From contig CAIVGO010000337.1 in the NCBI GenBank assembly GCA_903905445.1, positions 1-40,169 of the forward strand: a DNA stretch of 40,169 nucleotides. The letters run 5' to 3'. Positions 25,592 to 32,496 of the stretch are shown piece after piece. The translations under genes and the position numbers were made by a program. The notes under the pieces were generated by a model that worked only from the letters and a program-made list of their open reading frames with translations, was not told the DNA's origin and made no database searches. How positions within the stretch are numbered: position 1 is the stretch's first letter; the number at the start of each line of letters is the position of its first letter. Origin of the DNA: an uncultured Bacteroidota bacterium (GTDB lineage Bacteria; Bacteroidota; Bacteroidia; Chitinophagales; Saprospiraceae).

Positions 25592-25616
25592 ATGACTTTT
25601 CCATGATAAAAGTCAT
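25592..25616. promoter_or_regulatory. Palindrome upstream of the multihaem operon (possible operator)
   Basis: Perfect 9-bp arms ATGACTTTT (25592-25600) and AAAAGTCAT (25608-25616) with a 7-base spacer lie 72-96 bp upstream of the first start codon of the six-gene operon. This is the expected place for an activator or repressor site. Confidence 0.45.
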
Positions 25617-25900
25617 GGGTCGAACAACTTTAACGTTTATAGCAAGACTATCACGAATAGAATTTAATTTTAATAAATATTTTATTATTTTAAAAAACGC
25701 AAAATTTCCGCATTTAATTTTAAATATTCACTCCAAGCAGATTTATGTATCAATTTTAAGATTAATCATTCTTACATAAAAATTCTTGTGCGCAATGTTA
25801 ATTTTTTGTGGCGGGTACATTTTCAGGTGCTGCCATACACAAACCCAGCCTGTAAGTTGCATGTTGGAAGGGCACGGGGCTCTGTTTCATTACCAAAAAT
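25617..25900. other. AT-rich intergenic stretch
   Basis: This is strongly AT-rich, especially 25655-25790, with no supported ORF. It separates the divergent cytochrome operon and the esterase gene. No clear promoter elements could be assigned. Confidence 0.4.
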
Positions 25901-26087
25901 GAATATCGGGAAAATGAATATCGGGAAAATGAATATCGAACACCGAATATCGAACACCGAACACCGAAGTTAGGCGTTGCGTTAATCGACACCGCGAAAA
26001 TCTCAAAGTAGCGCGCCACTTCGAAATTCGGTGTTCGGTGTTCGATATTCTGTGTTTATTTTCCCGGTGTCCGATATTCGGTGTTAT
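25901..26087. repeat. Tandem and inverted 'GAATATCGAACACC' repeat element
   Basis: Two copies of GAATATCGGGAAAAT (25901-25930) are followed by two of GAATATCGAACACC (25931-25958) and shorter units. About 60 bp further on, the same sequence appears inverted (about 26029-26087, with GGTGTTCGGTGTTCGATATTC). The arms could fold into a long hairpin. Related sequence recurs at 27025 after the esterase gene. Confidence 0.8.
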
Positions 26088-26126
26088 TTTTGAACCTTGC
26101 CACCCGCATTCAAACACCACCAATCC

Positions 26127-27026
26127 ATGAAATTACTTCCGGCCATCATGTTCTTGTCCTTTTTATCCACAGCCGCCGCCCAACAAACCCGTCCGCTCTA
26201 CCCCGATACCATTCCCAATGAAATTCCCGGCCCCGACAAGGAAACCACCGAAATAAAACCCGACGGCATTTTGGTCATCCATCAGATCAGCAAACCGACC
26301 ATTGCCGTTTATTTACCATCCAAACGCAAAGCCACAGGCACCGCCGTGATCATTTTCCCCGGCGGTGGATATTCTGTAAATGCCTACCAGCACGAAGGCA
26401 TTGATGTAGCCAAACAGTTGGTAAAAATGGGGGTGGCTGCTTTTGTCGTGAAATACCGGGTTCCCAACCCCGCCACCATGCCCAATCCCACCATCGGGCC
26501 TTTGCAGGATGCCCAACAAGCCATCAAAATGGTACGTGAAAACGCCAGCGCTTGGGGCATCCATCCCAGTAGGGTAGGGGTGCTGGGCTTTTCCGCGGGC
26601 GGACATTTAGCGGCCTCCGCTGGCACGCATTTTCAGGAGGTCCTGATTCCCAACGCGGAAAATACCTCCGTCCGGCCCGATTTCATGGTGCTCATCTATC
26701 CTGTCATCAGTTTTATGCCCGGCGTGGGACATACAGGATCTGCCGACCGATTGATTGGCAAAAATCCGACGGAAGCGCAGCAAAAAGCCTGGTCGAATGA
26801 ACTGCGGGTAAACGCCCAAACACCGCCCACTTTTTTGGTGCATGCCACTGATGATGGCGGCGTTAGTCCACTCAACAGCATCCTGTTTTATGAGGCGCTG
26901 CGCAAAAACAAGGTCGCCACCGAAATGCATTTGTACCAGCGCGGCGGACACGGGTTTGGGTTGTATATAAAAGGTAGCAAGGTGCGTTGGATGGATGCGT
27001 TTCGGGAATGGATGGGGGAAAAATGA
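26127..27026 (+). CDS. Exported alpha/beta-hydrolase esterase (acetyl xylan esterase-like)
   Basis: This 299-residue protein starts at the ATG at 26127 (signal peptide MKLLPAIMFLSFLSTAAAQ). The catalytic triad is visible: Ser156 in GFSAGGH, Asp242 in HATDDGGVSP and His275 in RGGHGFG. The oxyanion region is FPGGGYSVNAYQHEG near 77-91. The order and spacing match the small secreted esterases (often annotated as endo-1,4-beta-xylanase or acetyl esterase) that deacetylate hemicellulose in Bacteroidota; the substrate is inferred. It is monocistronic and flanked on both sides by the 'CCGAATATCGAACA' repeat family. A 110-bp degenerate copy of its central part, including the GFSAGG motif, lies at 30956. 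A mirror hairpin element separates it from the cytochrome operon upstream. Confidence 0.88.
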   Translation: MKLLPAIMFLSFLSTAAAQQTRPLYPDTIPNEIPGPDKETTEIKPDGILVIHQISKPTIAVYLPSKRKATGTAVIIFPGGGYSVNAYQHEGIDVAKQLVKMGVAAFVVKYRVPNPATMPNPTIGPLQDAQQAIKMVRENASAWGIHPSRVGVLGFSAGGHLAASAGTHFQEVLIPNAENTSVRPDFMVLIYPVISFMPGVGHTGSADRLIGKNPTEAQQKAWSNELRVNAQTPPTFLVHATDDGGVSPLNSILFYEALRKNKVATEMHLYQRGGHGFGLYIKGSKVRWMDAFREWMGEK

Positions 27027-27098
27027 ACACCGAATATCGAATACCGAACACCGAATTTCGAAGTGGGGCGTTGCGTTTAACTGAATACCGAAAATCCA
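27025..27098 (+). repeat. 'CCGAATATCGAACA' repeat copy downstream of the esterase
   Basis: GAACACCGAATATCGA, GAATACCGAACACCGA and TTTCGAAGTGG match the arms of the element at 25901-26087, including the neighbouring GGCGTTGCGTT and CGAAAATC blocks. It overlaps the esterase stop codon. Confidence 0.8.
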
Positions 27099-27158
27099 CT
27101 TCAAGTATCTCATGCTTGATCGAAAGTTTAGATAAGGTCTCAGTTTTCTTGGAAATAA

Positions 27159-27186
27159 GAAAGCCCCACATTGCTGTGAGGCTTTC
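27159..27186 (-). terminator. Terminator for the rubrerythrin-like gene
   Basis: GAAAGCCCCACA (27159-27170) pairs with TGTGAGGCTTTC (27175-27186), with one mismatch, around a 4-base loop. Read on the minus strand it is followed by TTATTT. It lies 23 bp past the stop at 27210 and may also stop plus-strand transcription from the esterase. Confidence 0.75.
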
Positions 27187-27209
27187 CTGCTCAATCCTTA
27201 AATACATTG

Positions 27210-27974
27210 TTATGAATTAAGATTTGTAATCTTTATAAACTTTTCTGAACTAGTCATAGATATGCCGCAGCGTTTTGGTGCAGTGGTGTCGTACGTGTTG
27301 CCACAAGTTGAACAAACATAGTAAACCAAGGGCAAAGATTTTACAGTATTGTTTTGTAGGGCTGCAAGTGCTTTTTCGTAAAGTGGCTTATGCTTTTGTT
27401 CAGTTTTGTAAGCATAATTTAAACTCACCAACGAAAGTTGGTTTCCTGCTGTGTTTGCATTTGTCAAAAACGCAGGGTACATGGTGCTGATTTCGTAACC
27501 CTCTCCGGCAATAGCGTCTTTTAGATTTTCTGCTGTTGTTTTAACAGAAAATTCAGGCGTAATTACCGGTGTTTTTTGTCCTGCATCTTCTATTACTGCT
27601 TTGTGATTGTTCGCATGAATGTTTTCTGATTTTGATGCAGTAAGAAACAGCAAAGCAATTTCATGGTGCCCTTCTGCTTCAGCTTTTTTACTGTAAGCTG
27701 CATACTTGGCACTTGCTGTAGTTTCCCCTTTAAAAGCCTCTTGCATGTTTTGCATGTTTATGGTATTGGCATCTGTAGCAATTTTTGCAGCAGTAGTTTT
27801 AACTTCTGATTCCATTTCAGAATCTTCCTTTTCAATTGAAGCAAGTTCAGTCTTTGCCGTCATTGATTCTGTGGTCGGATTTTGCATCCCAGCATTTGCT
27901 TTTGAATTACTGGTGCAGGATTGCAGCATGGCTACAGAAACGATTGCTGCGATTGCGATTGCGATTTTTTTCAT
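27210..27974 (-). CDS. Exported rubrerythrin-like lipoprotein
   Basis: This 254-residue protein starts at 27974 and has the lipoprotein signal MKKIAIAIAAIVSVAMLQSC. A ferritin-like diiron domain occupies about 75-210: EAFKGET in helix A, SENIHANNH (E-x2-H) in helix B, GEGYEIS in helix C and KTEQKH (E-x2-H) in helix D, so the usual diiron ligand set is present. A rubredoxin-like segment follows (VCSTCGNTYDTTAPKRCGIS). The first CxxC and the third Cys are kept, but the fourth Cys is replaced by Ser, so the iron site may be altered. Rubrerythrins reduce peroxide in the cytoplasm; an exported, lipid-anchored form is less usual and should work in the periplasm. A shared operator lies upstream at 28050-28070. 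Neighbours are the two-component system and, beyond it, the DUF2231 protein. Confidence 0.85.
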   Translation of the reverse strand: MKKIAIAIAAIVSVAMLQSCTSNSKANAGMQNPTTESMTAKTELASIEKEDSEMESEVKTTAAKIATDANTINMQNMQEAFKGETTASAKYAAYSKKAEAEGHHEIALLFLTASKSENIHANNHKAVIEDAGQKTPVITPEFSVKTTAENLKDAIAGEGYEISTMYPAFLTNANTAGNQLSLVSLNYAYKTEQKHKPLYEKALAALQNNTVKSLPLVYYVCSTCGNTYDTTAPKRCGISMTSSEKFIKITNLNS

Positions 27975-28003
27975 TTTGTTGTTTTGTTGTTTGAATGTTA
28001 ATT

Positions 28004-28070
28004 GATGATACAAAGGTGCAGGGGTGGGTATTCAAACAACCTTTTGGAATTCTTAAAATCTGCTTAAGAA
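28004..28070 (-). promoter_or_regulatory. Promoter and operator of the rubrerythrin-like gene
   Basis: Operator 28050-28070 reads TTCTTAA-N7-TTAAGAA, equally two direct CTTAA units 11 bp apart, the usual format for OmpR-type regulators. A -7-like box CACCTTTG (minus strand, 28011-28018) lies 31 bp downstream of it, close to the Bacteroidota TAnnTTTG consensus. The same layout occurs at 30844-30910. Confidence 0.65.
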
Positions 28071-28081
28071 AATTATACCTG

Positions 28082-28170
28082 GATTTAAATGGATTTGGAG
28101 GATGGATGGATAAAAAAATGATTTTCAATGGATTAGATGCCATCTGTCTTTCATAACTACTTTGCGTTGA
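28082..28170 (+). repeat. Dispersed ~90-bp repeat, copy 2
   Basis: This matches the copies at 296-385 and 30254-30341. Its right end covers the stop and last codons of the histidine kinase gene, so the end of that gene is embedded in the repeat. It is in opposite orientation to copy 3, so the two-component genes lie between inverted copies. Confidence 0.85.
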
Positions 28171-29536
28171 ATTTAAGCGTAAAGCTGCTACCTTGATGTA
28201 GCGTACTTTCAACGGTAAGGCTAATTTTTTGCAGTTCGCACAATTTTTTCACAATGGAAAGTCCAAGTCCATTGCCTTTGATAATTGAACTGCGCGATTC
28301 ATCAGCGCGATAAAAGCGATTGAAAATATTTGAAAGGTCATTGGCAGAAATACCAATGCCATCATCTTTTACAGAAAGTGTTCTCAAGGAATCATTCCAC
28401 AGCAAAAAAACATTTCCGTTTTCCTTTCCATACTTTATTGAATTGCTCATCAGGTTATCAAGTATTAATTCAATAAAAAGTTTATCGGCAACGATTGCAA
28501 TATCCTTTGCAATGTTTAAATGAAGTGCTATTTTTTTTTCACTTGCGGCTTCCTCCCATTTTGTTTGAAATGAATCAACGATTGGAAACAAGAGCAGGGT
28601 TTCTTTTTTTGCAACAGCAACTCCAGATTCTATGTGTGCAAGTTGAAGTAATTGTTCAAGTAATTTGTTGAGCCGGTCAACTTGCTGAATGATGTCGGTT
28701 ATTTTTTCTTCATAAAATTTTGGTTCGCGTTGTTTGCGAATCAAAACTTCTAATGTTCCTCTAATGGCTGTCAGGGGCGTTCTTATTTCATGCGATGCAT
28801 CGCTGGTAAATTGTTTTTGCTGAAGCATACTTATTTCAATGCGTGCAAGCAATTCATTGATTGTATTGGTAAGTTCAAACAACTCATCTTTCCTTTCCGG
28901 TAAAACCAGTCGCGTTTCAATATTAGCATCGCTGATGCCTGCTGCGATTTTTATAAGTCGATGAACAGGTTGAATAGCCTTGGATGCTGCAATAGAAGAA
29001 GCGATAAATTGAACAATAAGTACGATTGGAAAAGAGATAAGCAAAACCCAAAGCAAATTATTCAGCATACTATATGATTCTTGCTGTGAAATGGCAATAG
29101 ATAAATAACCAATAATTTTTTCATTTTCATTCTTAATCGGGAATTGGCCTAACCTTATTTTTTGCTCACCAATTTCACTGTTGTAAAATATTTCCTGTTC
29201 AATATTTGGATTAAAAAGGAATTGATCTTTTAATAAATTGGAAGAATGAAAAACTACTTTTCCTGTTATATCTACGATCTGTAAAAATGTTGGATTCACT
29301 TCTACCTTATTATGTTCAGCTTCGTCCCACTCTGGCATTTTGTTGATGATGATGGAATCTCGATGCCAGTCAAGATTATTGAATACTTCTTCCTTTTCCA
29401 ACAAAATATCATTGTCCAAATGTGTAAATGATGTTTTGTTCACCACAAAATAAATTACTACAAACACCATTGCCGTTGTTGCGGCAACGGCAATGGTGTT
29501 AAATGTAGCTATTCTGGTTTTAAACCTCAATTTCAT
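28157..29536 (-). CDS. Sensor histidine kinase
   Basis: This 459-residue membrane kinase has a helix at about 12-32, a periplasmic sensor region of ~125 residues, a second helix at about 160-182, a HAMP domain (PVHRLIKIAAGISDANIE, about 190-215), and the HisKA dimerisation helix with His249 in DASHEIRTP. The ATP-binding domain has the N-box LDNLMSNSIKYG, the G1 box VKDDGIGI, F-box FNRFYRAD and G2 box GNGLGLSI. It phosphorylates the response regulator encoded just upstream; the genes overlap by 4 bp (ATGA). The signal is unknown. The neighbouring target candidates (rubrerythrin-like protein, DUF2231 protein) hint at an envelope or redox stress signal. The last codons fall in repeat copy 2. Confidence 0.93.
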   Translation of the reverse strand: MKLRFKTRIATFNTIAVAATTAMVFVVIYFVVNKTSFTHLDNDILLEKEEVFNNLDWHRDSIIINKMPEWDEAEHNKVEVNPTFLQIVDITGKVVFHSSNLLKDQFLFNPNIEQEIFYNSEIGEQKIRLGQFPIKNENEKIIGYLSIAISQQESYSMLNNLLWVLLISFPIVLIVQFIASSIAASKAIQPVHRLIKIAAGISDANIETRLVLPERKDELFELTNTINELLARIEISMLQQKQFTSDASHEIRTPLTAIRGTLEVLIRKQREPKFYEEKITDIIQQVDRLNKLLEQLLQLAHIESGVAVAKKETLLLFPIVDSFQTKWEEAASEKKIALHLNIAKDIAIVADKLFIELILDNLMSNSIKYGKENGNVFLLWNDSLRTLSVKDDGIGISANDLSNIFNRFYRADESRSSIIKGNGLGLSIVKKLCELQKISLTVESTLHQGSSFTLKFNAK

Positions 29537-30210
29537 ACTTCTGTTTCAATTTTATAACCTACACCCCTTACCGTAATAATTAAGGAGGGCATACCGGGTT
29601 CGTCTAATTTTTTTCGCAGAGCATTGATGTAAACATCTATCACTGAATTGTTGTACTCAAAATGGATGTCCCAAACTTTTTCAATAATGCGTGTGCGCCG
29701 GCAGACTTTTCCTTTGTTGCGCAAAAAATATTCAAGCAAGGCAAATTCCTTTTGAGTGAGTTCCACCGTTTTCCCATTTTTGGTAACAGTGTGTTTTTCA
29801 ATGTTCAGTTCAATTTTTCCTGCCCTGAAGACAATTACTTCATTTTCCTTTGTGCGAAGCAATACACGAATGCGGGCTAATAATTCTTCAAATGAAAATG
29901 GTTTACGTATGAAATCATTGGCTCCGGTTTCCAGACCGAAAACAGCATCATCGACGGTGTCTTTTGCAGTCAGAAAAATAATGGGAACAGTTTTGTTTTC
30001 CAGACGGATGCTTCGGCAAATTTCAATTCCATTCAAGCCGGGTAGCATCCAGTCTAATAAAATCAAATCATATTCTTCTATTCCATCTAATGCAAGCTGC
30101 AATCCTTTTTTTCCATTGTCAGCAACATCTACGGCAAAACCTTCTTCTTCCAATCCTTCACGCAGGAATTTGGCAATGGATGTTTCGTCTTCTACAATTA
30201 GTAATCTCAT
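29533..30210 (-). CDS. OmpR/PhoB-family response regulator
   Basis: This 225-residue protein starts at the ATG at 30210 (MRLLIVEDE). The receiver domain has the acidic pocket VEDE and the phosphorylation site Asp53 in LILLDWMLPG, followed by FLTAKD and the conserved Lys in IRKPFSFEELLARI. The C-terminal winged-helix trans_reg_C domain spans about 125-222 (ELTQKEFALLEYFLRNKGKV, SVIDVYINALRKKL, IITVRGVGYKIE). It is co-transcribed with the kinase gene. An exact TAnnTTTG-type box (TACCTTTG, 30235-30242) lies 24 bp upstream of the start, next to repeat copy 3. Family knowledge says such regulators bind direct repeats about 11 bp apart, matching the operator sites at 28050-28070 and 30890-30910. 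Confidence 0.95.
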   Translation of the reverse strand: MRLLIVEDETSIAKFLREGLEEEGFAVDVADNGKKGLQLALDGIEEYDLILLDWMLPGLNGIEICRSIRLENKTVPIIFLTAKDTVDDAVFGLETGANDFIRKPFSFEELLARIRVLLRTKENEVIVFRAGKIELNIEKHTVTKNGKTVELTQKEFALLEYFLRNKGKVCRRTRIIEKVWDIHFEYNNSVIDVYINALRKKLDEPGMPSLIITVRGVGYKIETEV

Positions 30211-30234
30211 GGTACACGCACTAAGTTGTTTCTT

Positions 30235-30242
30235 CAAAGGTA
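30235..30242 (-). promoter_or_regulatory. Candidate -7 box of the two-component operon
   Basis: TACCTTTG on the minus strand matches the Bacteroidota TAnnTTTG consensus and lies 24 bp before the ATG at 30210. No clear -33 TTG is found; that region falls inside repeat copy 3. Confidence 0.4.
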
Positions 30243-30253
30243 ATGATTTATAG

Positions 30254-30341
30254 CCAACGCTAAGTGGTTATGAAAACGACTGGATTCTAATCCATTGAAA
30301 ATCGAATTTTTATCCATCCATCCTCCAAATCCACCTAAATC
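30254..30341 (-). repeat. Dispersed ~90-bp repeat, copy 3
   Basis: This is the reverse-strand copy of the sequence at 296-385 and 28082-28170. It fills most of the 141-bp gap between the DUF2231 gene and the response regulator, and ends 43 bp before the regulator start, almost the same distance as copy 1 to its downstream gene. Confidence 0.85.
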
Positions 30342-30351
30342 TTGGTTTAAA

Positions 30352-30822
30352 CTACTCTTCCTCCGTTGGACTATTAAAATCGGGGAGCGCCAGTTCAACG
30401 CCTGCGCCGTGCGCATAAACCAATTGACCGCCAAGGTAGCCTGTGTATGAAACAGAGCCGATTAATGTCGTAAACAAGAGGATGCCAGCCCACTTAGTCC
30501 ATATTTTATGGTAATTAAAAAAGTAAATCACCATCCTGAAGACGGCCGTGATAATGGATAACCACAGCGTAAACAATGCAGCATCTTCATGCAATTCCAT
30601 CGGTACTTTCAGCGGACCATCTTCAATGCCTTCACCGGCATAACTTCCGCTGAGGTAGGCCGCAATGGCTCCTAATGCGCCAAGCAGCAAAAGGTAAAAA
30701 GCGGCACTTTTAAAAAATTCCTTCTTGCTAAACAGTGCAATTACTTCCGATAAAAAACCCGCCATGAGCAGTGCAATCGGGAAGTGAATCATCATGGCAT
30801 GTAGGTGCGTTGCTGAAATCAT
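30352..30822 (-). CDS. DUF2231-family membrane protein
   Basis: This 156-residue protein has four predicted helices: about 12-31, 40-60, 82-105 and 111-131. It opens with HLHAMMIHFPIALLM, the H-x(n)-HFPIAL signature of the DUF2231 family, and closes with GYLGGQLVYAHGAGV. The paired His in helix 1 and near the end are conserved in this family and are thought to bind a metal or haem, but the function is not established. It lies upstream of the response regulator in the same direction, with copy 3 of the repeat between them, so it may be a separate unit. Its promoter at 30844-30910 has the same operator as the rubrerythrin gene, suggesting co-regulation. Confidence 0.82.
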   Translation of the reverse strand: MISATHLHAMMIHFPIALLMAGFLSEVIALFSKKEFFKSAAFYLLLLGALGAIAAYLSGSYAGEGIEDGPLKVPMELHEDAALFTLWLSIITAVFRMVIYFFNYHKIWTKWAGILLFTTLIGSVSYTGYLGGQLVYAHGAGVELALPDFNSPTEEE

Positions 30823-30843
30823 GTTGTTTTTTTTTAGTTTTGT

Positions 30844-30910
30844 TACGGTGCAAAGGTGGCCTGTTGAATATTTGAGAAACCTAATGATATTCTTAAAATT
30901 GGCTTAAGAA
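30844..30910 (-). promoter_or_regulatory. Promoter and operator of the DUF2231 gene
   Basis: Operator 30890-30910 reads TTCTTAA-N7-TTAAGAA, matching 28050-28070 at 19 of 21 positions. A -7-like CACCTTTG lies at 30851-30858, and the spacing between operator and box equals that at the rubrerythrin promoter. Confidence 0.65.
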
Positions 30911-30955
30911 TTAAACTTGCCCTAATTTAGGAGCGATTAATGGAGCGTTACTTAT

Positions 30956-31065
30956 TGCTGGGCTTTTCCGCGGGCGGACATTTAGCCACCTCCGCAGGTA
31001 CACACTTTCAGGAAGTCCTGATTCCCAACGCGGAAAACACCTCCGTTCGGCCCGATTTTATGGTG
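30956..31065 (+). pseudogene. Fragment of an esterase gene (internal 110-bp copy)
   Basis: It matches 26581-26690 of the esterase gene with about 10 mismatches in 110 bp, so it encodes LGFSAGGHLATSAGTHFQEV and the following residues. The flanks are unrelated, so the active-site Ser is present but the Asp, His and most of the fold are missing. A short frame (ATG at 30940 to 31128) runs through it; it cannot be a working enzyme. Nearly all differences are silent, so the fragment probably came from a diverged functional paralogue rather than from recent copying of the neighbour. Confidence 0.85.
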
Positions 31066-31128
31066 TTCACCTTTGCTCCCTTCCTCGCTTGCATTAAATT
31101 TGGAAAAAAACAGATGCGCAAAAAATAA

Positions 31129-31460
31129 AATCACCTTGTTAGGTTTCAAATTCCCGAATCCGTAGGTGTTTTATCGTATCTTTTAAAAGCGATTTAATGA
31201 TTTGGCGTAGTTTTTGCATTTTTATTTTTCGCTATAACGCAAATTATTACCGATCACTTTTTGTCCCCCCGACAGGCAACGCACAGCGTTGTGATCCAAC
31301 AAACACTTAATCATTTTAATTTTCTGAACATCCGTGTGCGTGATCGCACTGGATAGGTCTACTTTATTTCCATGCCTCCTTGCGTTTTGTACGTTTTGCA
31401 ACGCTTGTCAGGCTAATCCGATTTCATTACAAAACATCATCATAATAATAAATACGCGTC
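31129..31460. other. Upstream region of the tail-collar gene
   Basis: No gene was found in these 332 bp. Two small perfect stem-loops are visible (CAACGC-ACA-GCGTTG at 31277-31291 and GTGCG-TGAT-CGCAC at 31336-31349), probably in the leader of the next gene. The promoter could not be placed. Confidence 0.4.
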
Positions 31461-32453
31461 ATGACTCAATCTTTACATTTTGCTTCAGCGCTGAAATGTT
31501 TTTTCATTTTAGGCTTTCTTTCTTTCCAAACAGTTGTTTTCGGACAAGCATCGATCCCCAAGATTAGTTTTCAGGGTGTTTTAAAAACAGCCTCTGGCGA
31601 ACCTGTTCCAGATGGCGAGTACACGTTTACATTTTCTTTCTGGAGCTCCTTGACGGGCACAGCCAACGCCGACAAATTACTTAAAATTGGTGCTACGGAT
31701 CCCAACGTTGCCAGCAACCAATGGGCAGAAACAGTTGCCCTGGGTGTAGCAGGCGGTATTTATTCCCACAACCTGGGCTCCGTAACCCCGCTCAACCCAC
31801 TCAATTTCAGCGGTCCGGTGTATTTGAACATCAGAGTAGGCGGTAAGGACCTGGTTCCGCGCACCGAATTTACCTATGCGCCTTTTTCTTTCTCGGTAGC
31901 CAGTGCCCAAACCGTGGTGTGTTCTGGCGCGGTGGGCGACATCAAATATTCCATTTTACCACCCGATAAATTCAAGGACGTAAACGGCAATTGTTGGGTA
32001 CCGCTGGATGGCCGTACGCTTGCCACCACCGACGCGTTGTATGCGCAAGGGGTAACCACCTTGCCCAATGCCGGTGGTATGTTTATCCGCGCCCAGGACT
32101 TCAGCGTAGTAGCAGGCAGTGAAGCCTGGAAGCCCAAAAACAACAGCGACAACGACCCCGGACGTACTTCCAGCACGGCGCCGGGCAATTTTCAGGGCGA
32201 TGAAAACAAATCGCATACGCATACCGGTACCACGAGTACCAATGGTAGCCATACCCACACTTGGAACCATGGTTTGGAGGGGGATGACTCCGGTTCGGGT
32301 GGTTCTAACGCAGAATATACCCGCATTGGCGGATCTGTATCCGATGCGATGGCCGCTGCAGGGAACCACAGCCACACGTTTACGACCGACGCATCGGGCG
32401 GGGAAGCGCGGCCTAAGAACATGAACTTCTGGATCTACATCCGCATCAACTAA
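31461..32453 (+). CDS. Secreted tail-collar-domain protein
   Basis: This 330-residue protein has an N-terminal signal sequence (about 1-30, ending VVFGQA). The first half is a beta domain ('ISFQGVLKTASGEPVPDGEYTFTF') resembling the N-terminal module of Bacteroidota surface proteins, with 'GPVYLNIRVGGKDLVPR' and 'YAPFSFSVASA'. The second half has the hallmarks of a phage tail-collar/tail-fibre tip: 'GDIKYSI', 'WVPLDGRTL', 'LPNAGGMFIRAQD', a His-rich 'ENKSHTHTG' and 'HSHTFTTDASGG', and the closing 'ARPKNMNFWIYIRIN'. No other phage genes are nearby, so it is a domesticated, exported form. It is 43 bp before the giant surface protein gene and probably in one operon with it. Confidence 0.8.
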   Translation: MTQSLHFASALKCFFILGFLSFQTVVFGQASIPKISFQGVLKTASGEPVPDGEYTFTFSFWSSLTGTANADKLLKIGATDPNVASNQWAETVALGVAGGIYSHNLGSVTPLNPLNFSGPVYLNIRVGGKDLVPRTEFTYAPFSFSVASAQTVVCSGAVGDIKYSILPPDKFKDVNGNCWVPLDGRTLATTDALYAQGVTTLPNAGGMFIRAQDFSVVAGSEAWKPKNNSDNDPGRTSSTAPGNFQGDENKSHTHTGTTSTNGSHTHTWNHGLEGDDSGSGGSNAEYTRIGGSVSDAMAAAGNHSHTFTTDASGGEARPKNMNFWIYIRIN

Positions 32454-32496
32454 ACCGGTATTCTCCTTTCTCCTGATTTGTTAAAATCATTCACCG

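Noticed and set aside
26607-27194. Minus-strand ORF of 195 codons over the esterase
   Set aside because: It is antisense to a complete esterase with a catalytic triad and runs through the intergenic repeat.
27907-28212. Minus-strand ORF of 101 codons at the kinase/rubrerythrin junction
   Set aside because: It is made from the dispersed repeat and ends of neighbouring genes, with no conserved features.
28082-30341. Composite transposon carrying the two-component system
   Set aside because: No transposase, no terminal inverted repeats within the copies and no clear target duplications; kept only as repeats.
31461-32453. Prophage region
   Set aside because: Only one tail-collar-like gene with a secretion signal is present; no capsid, terminase, portal or integrase genes.
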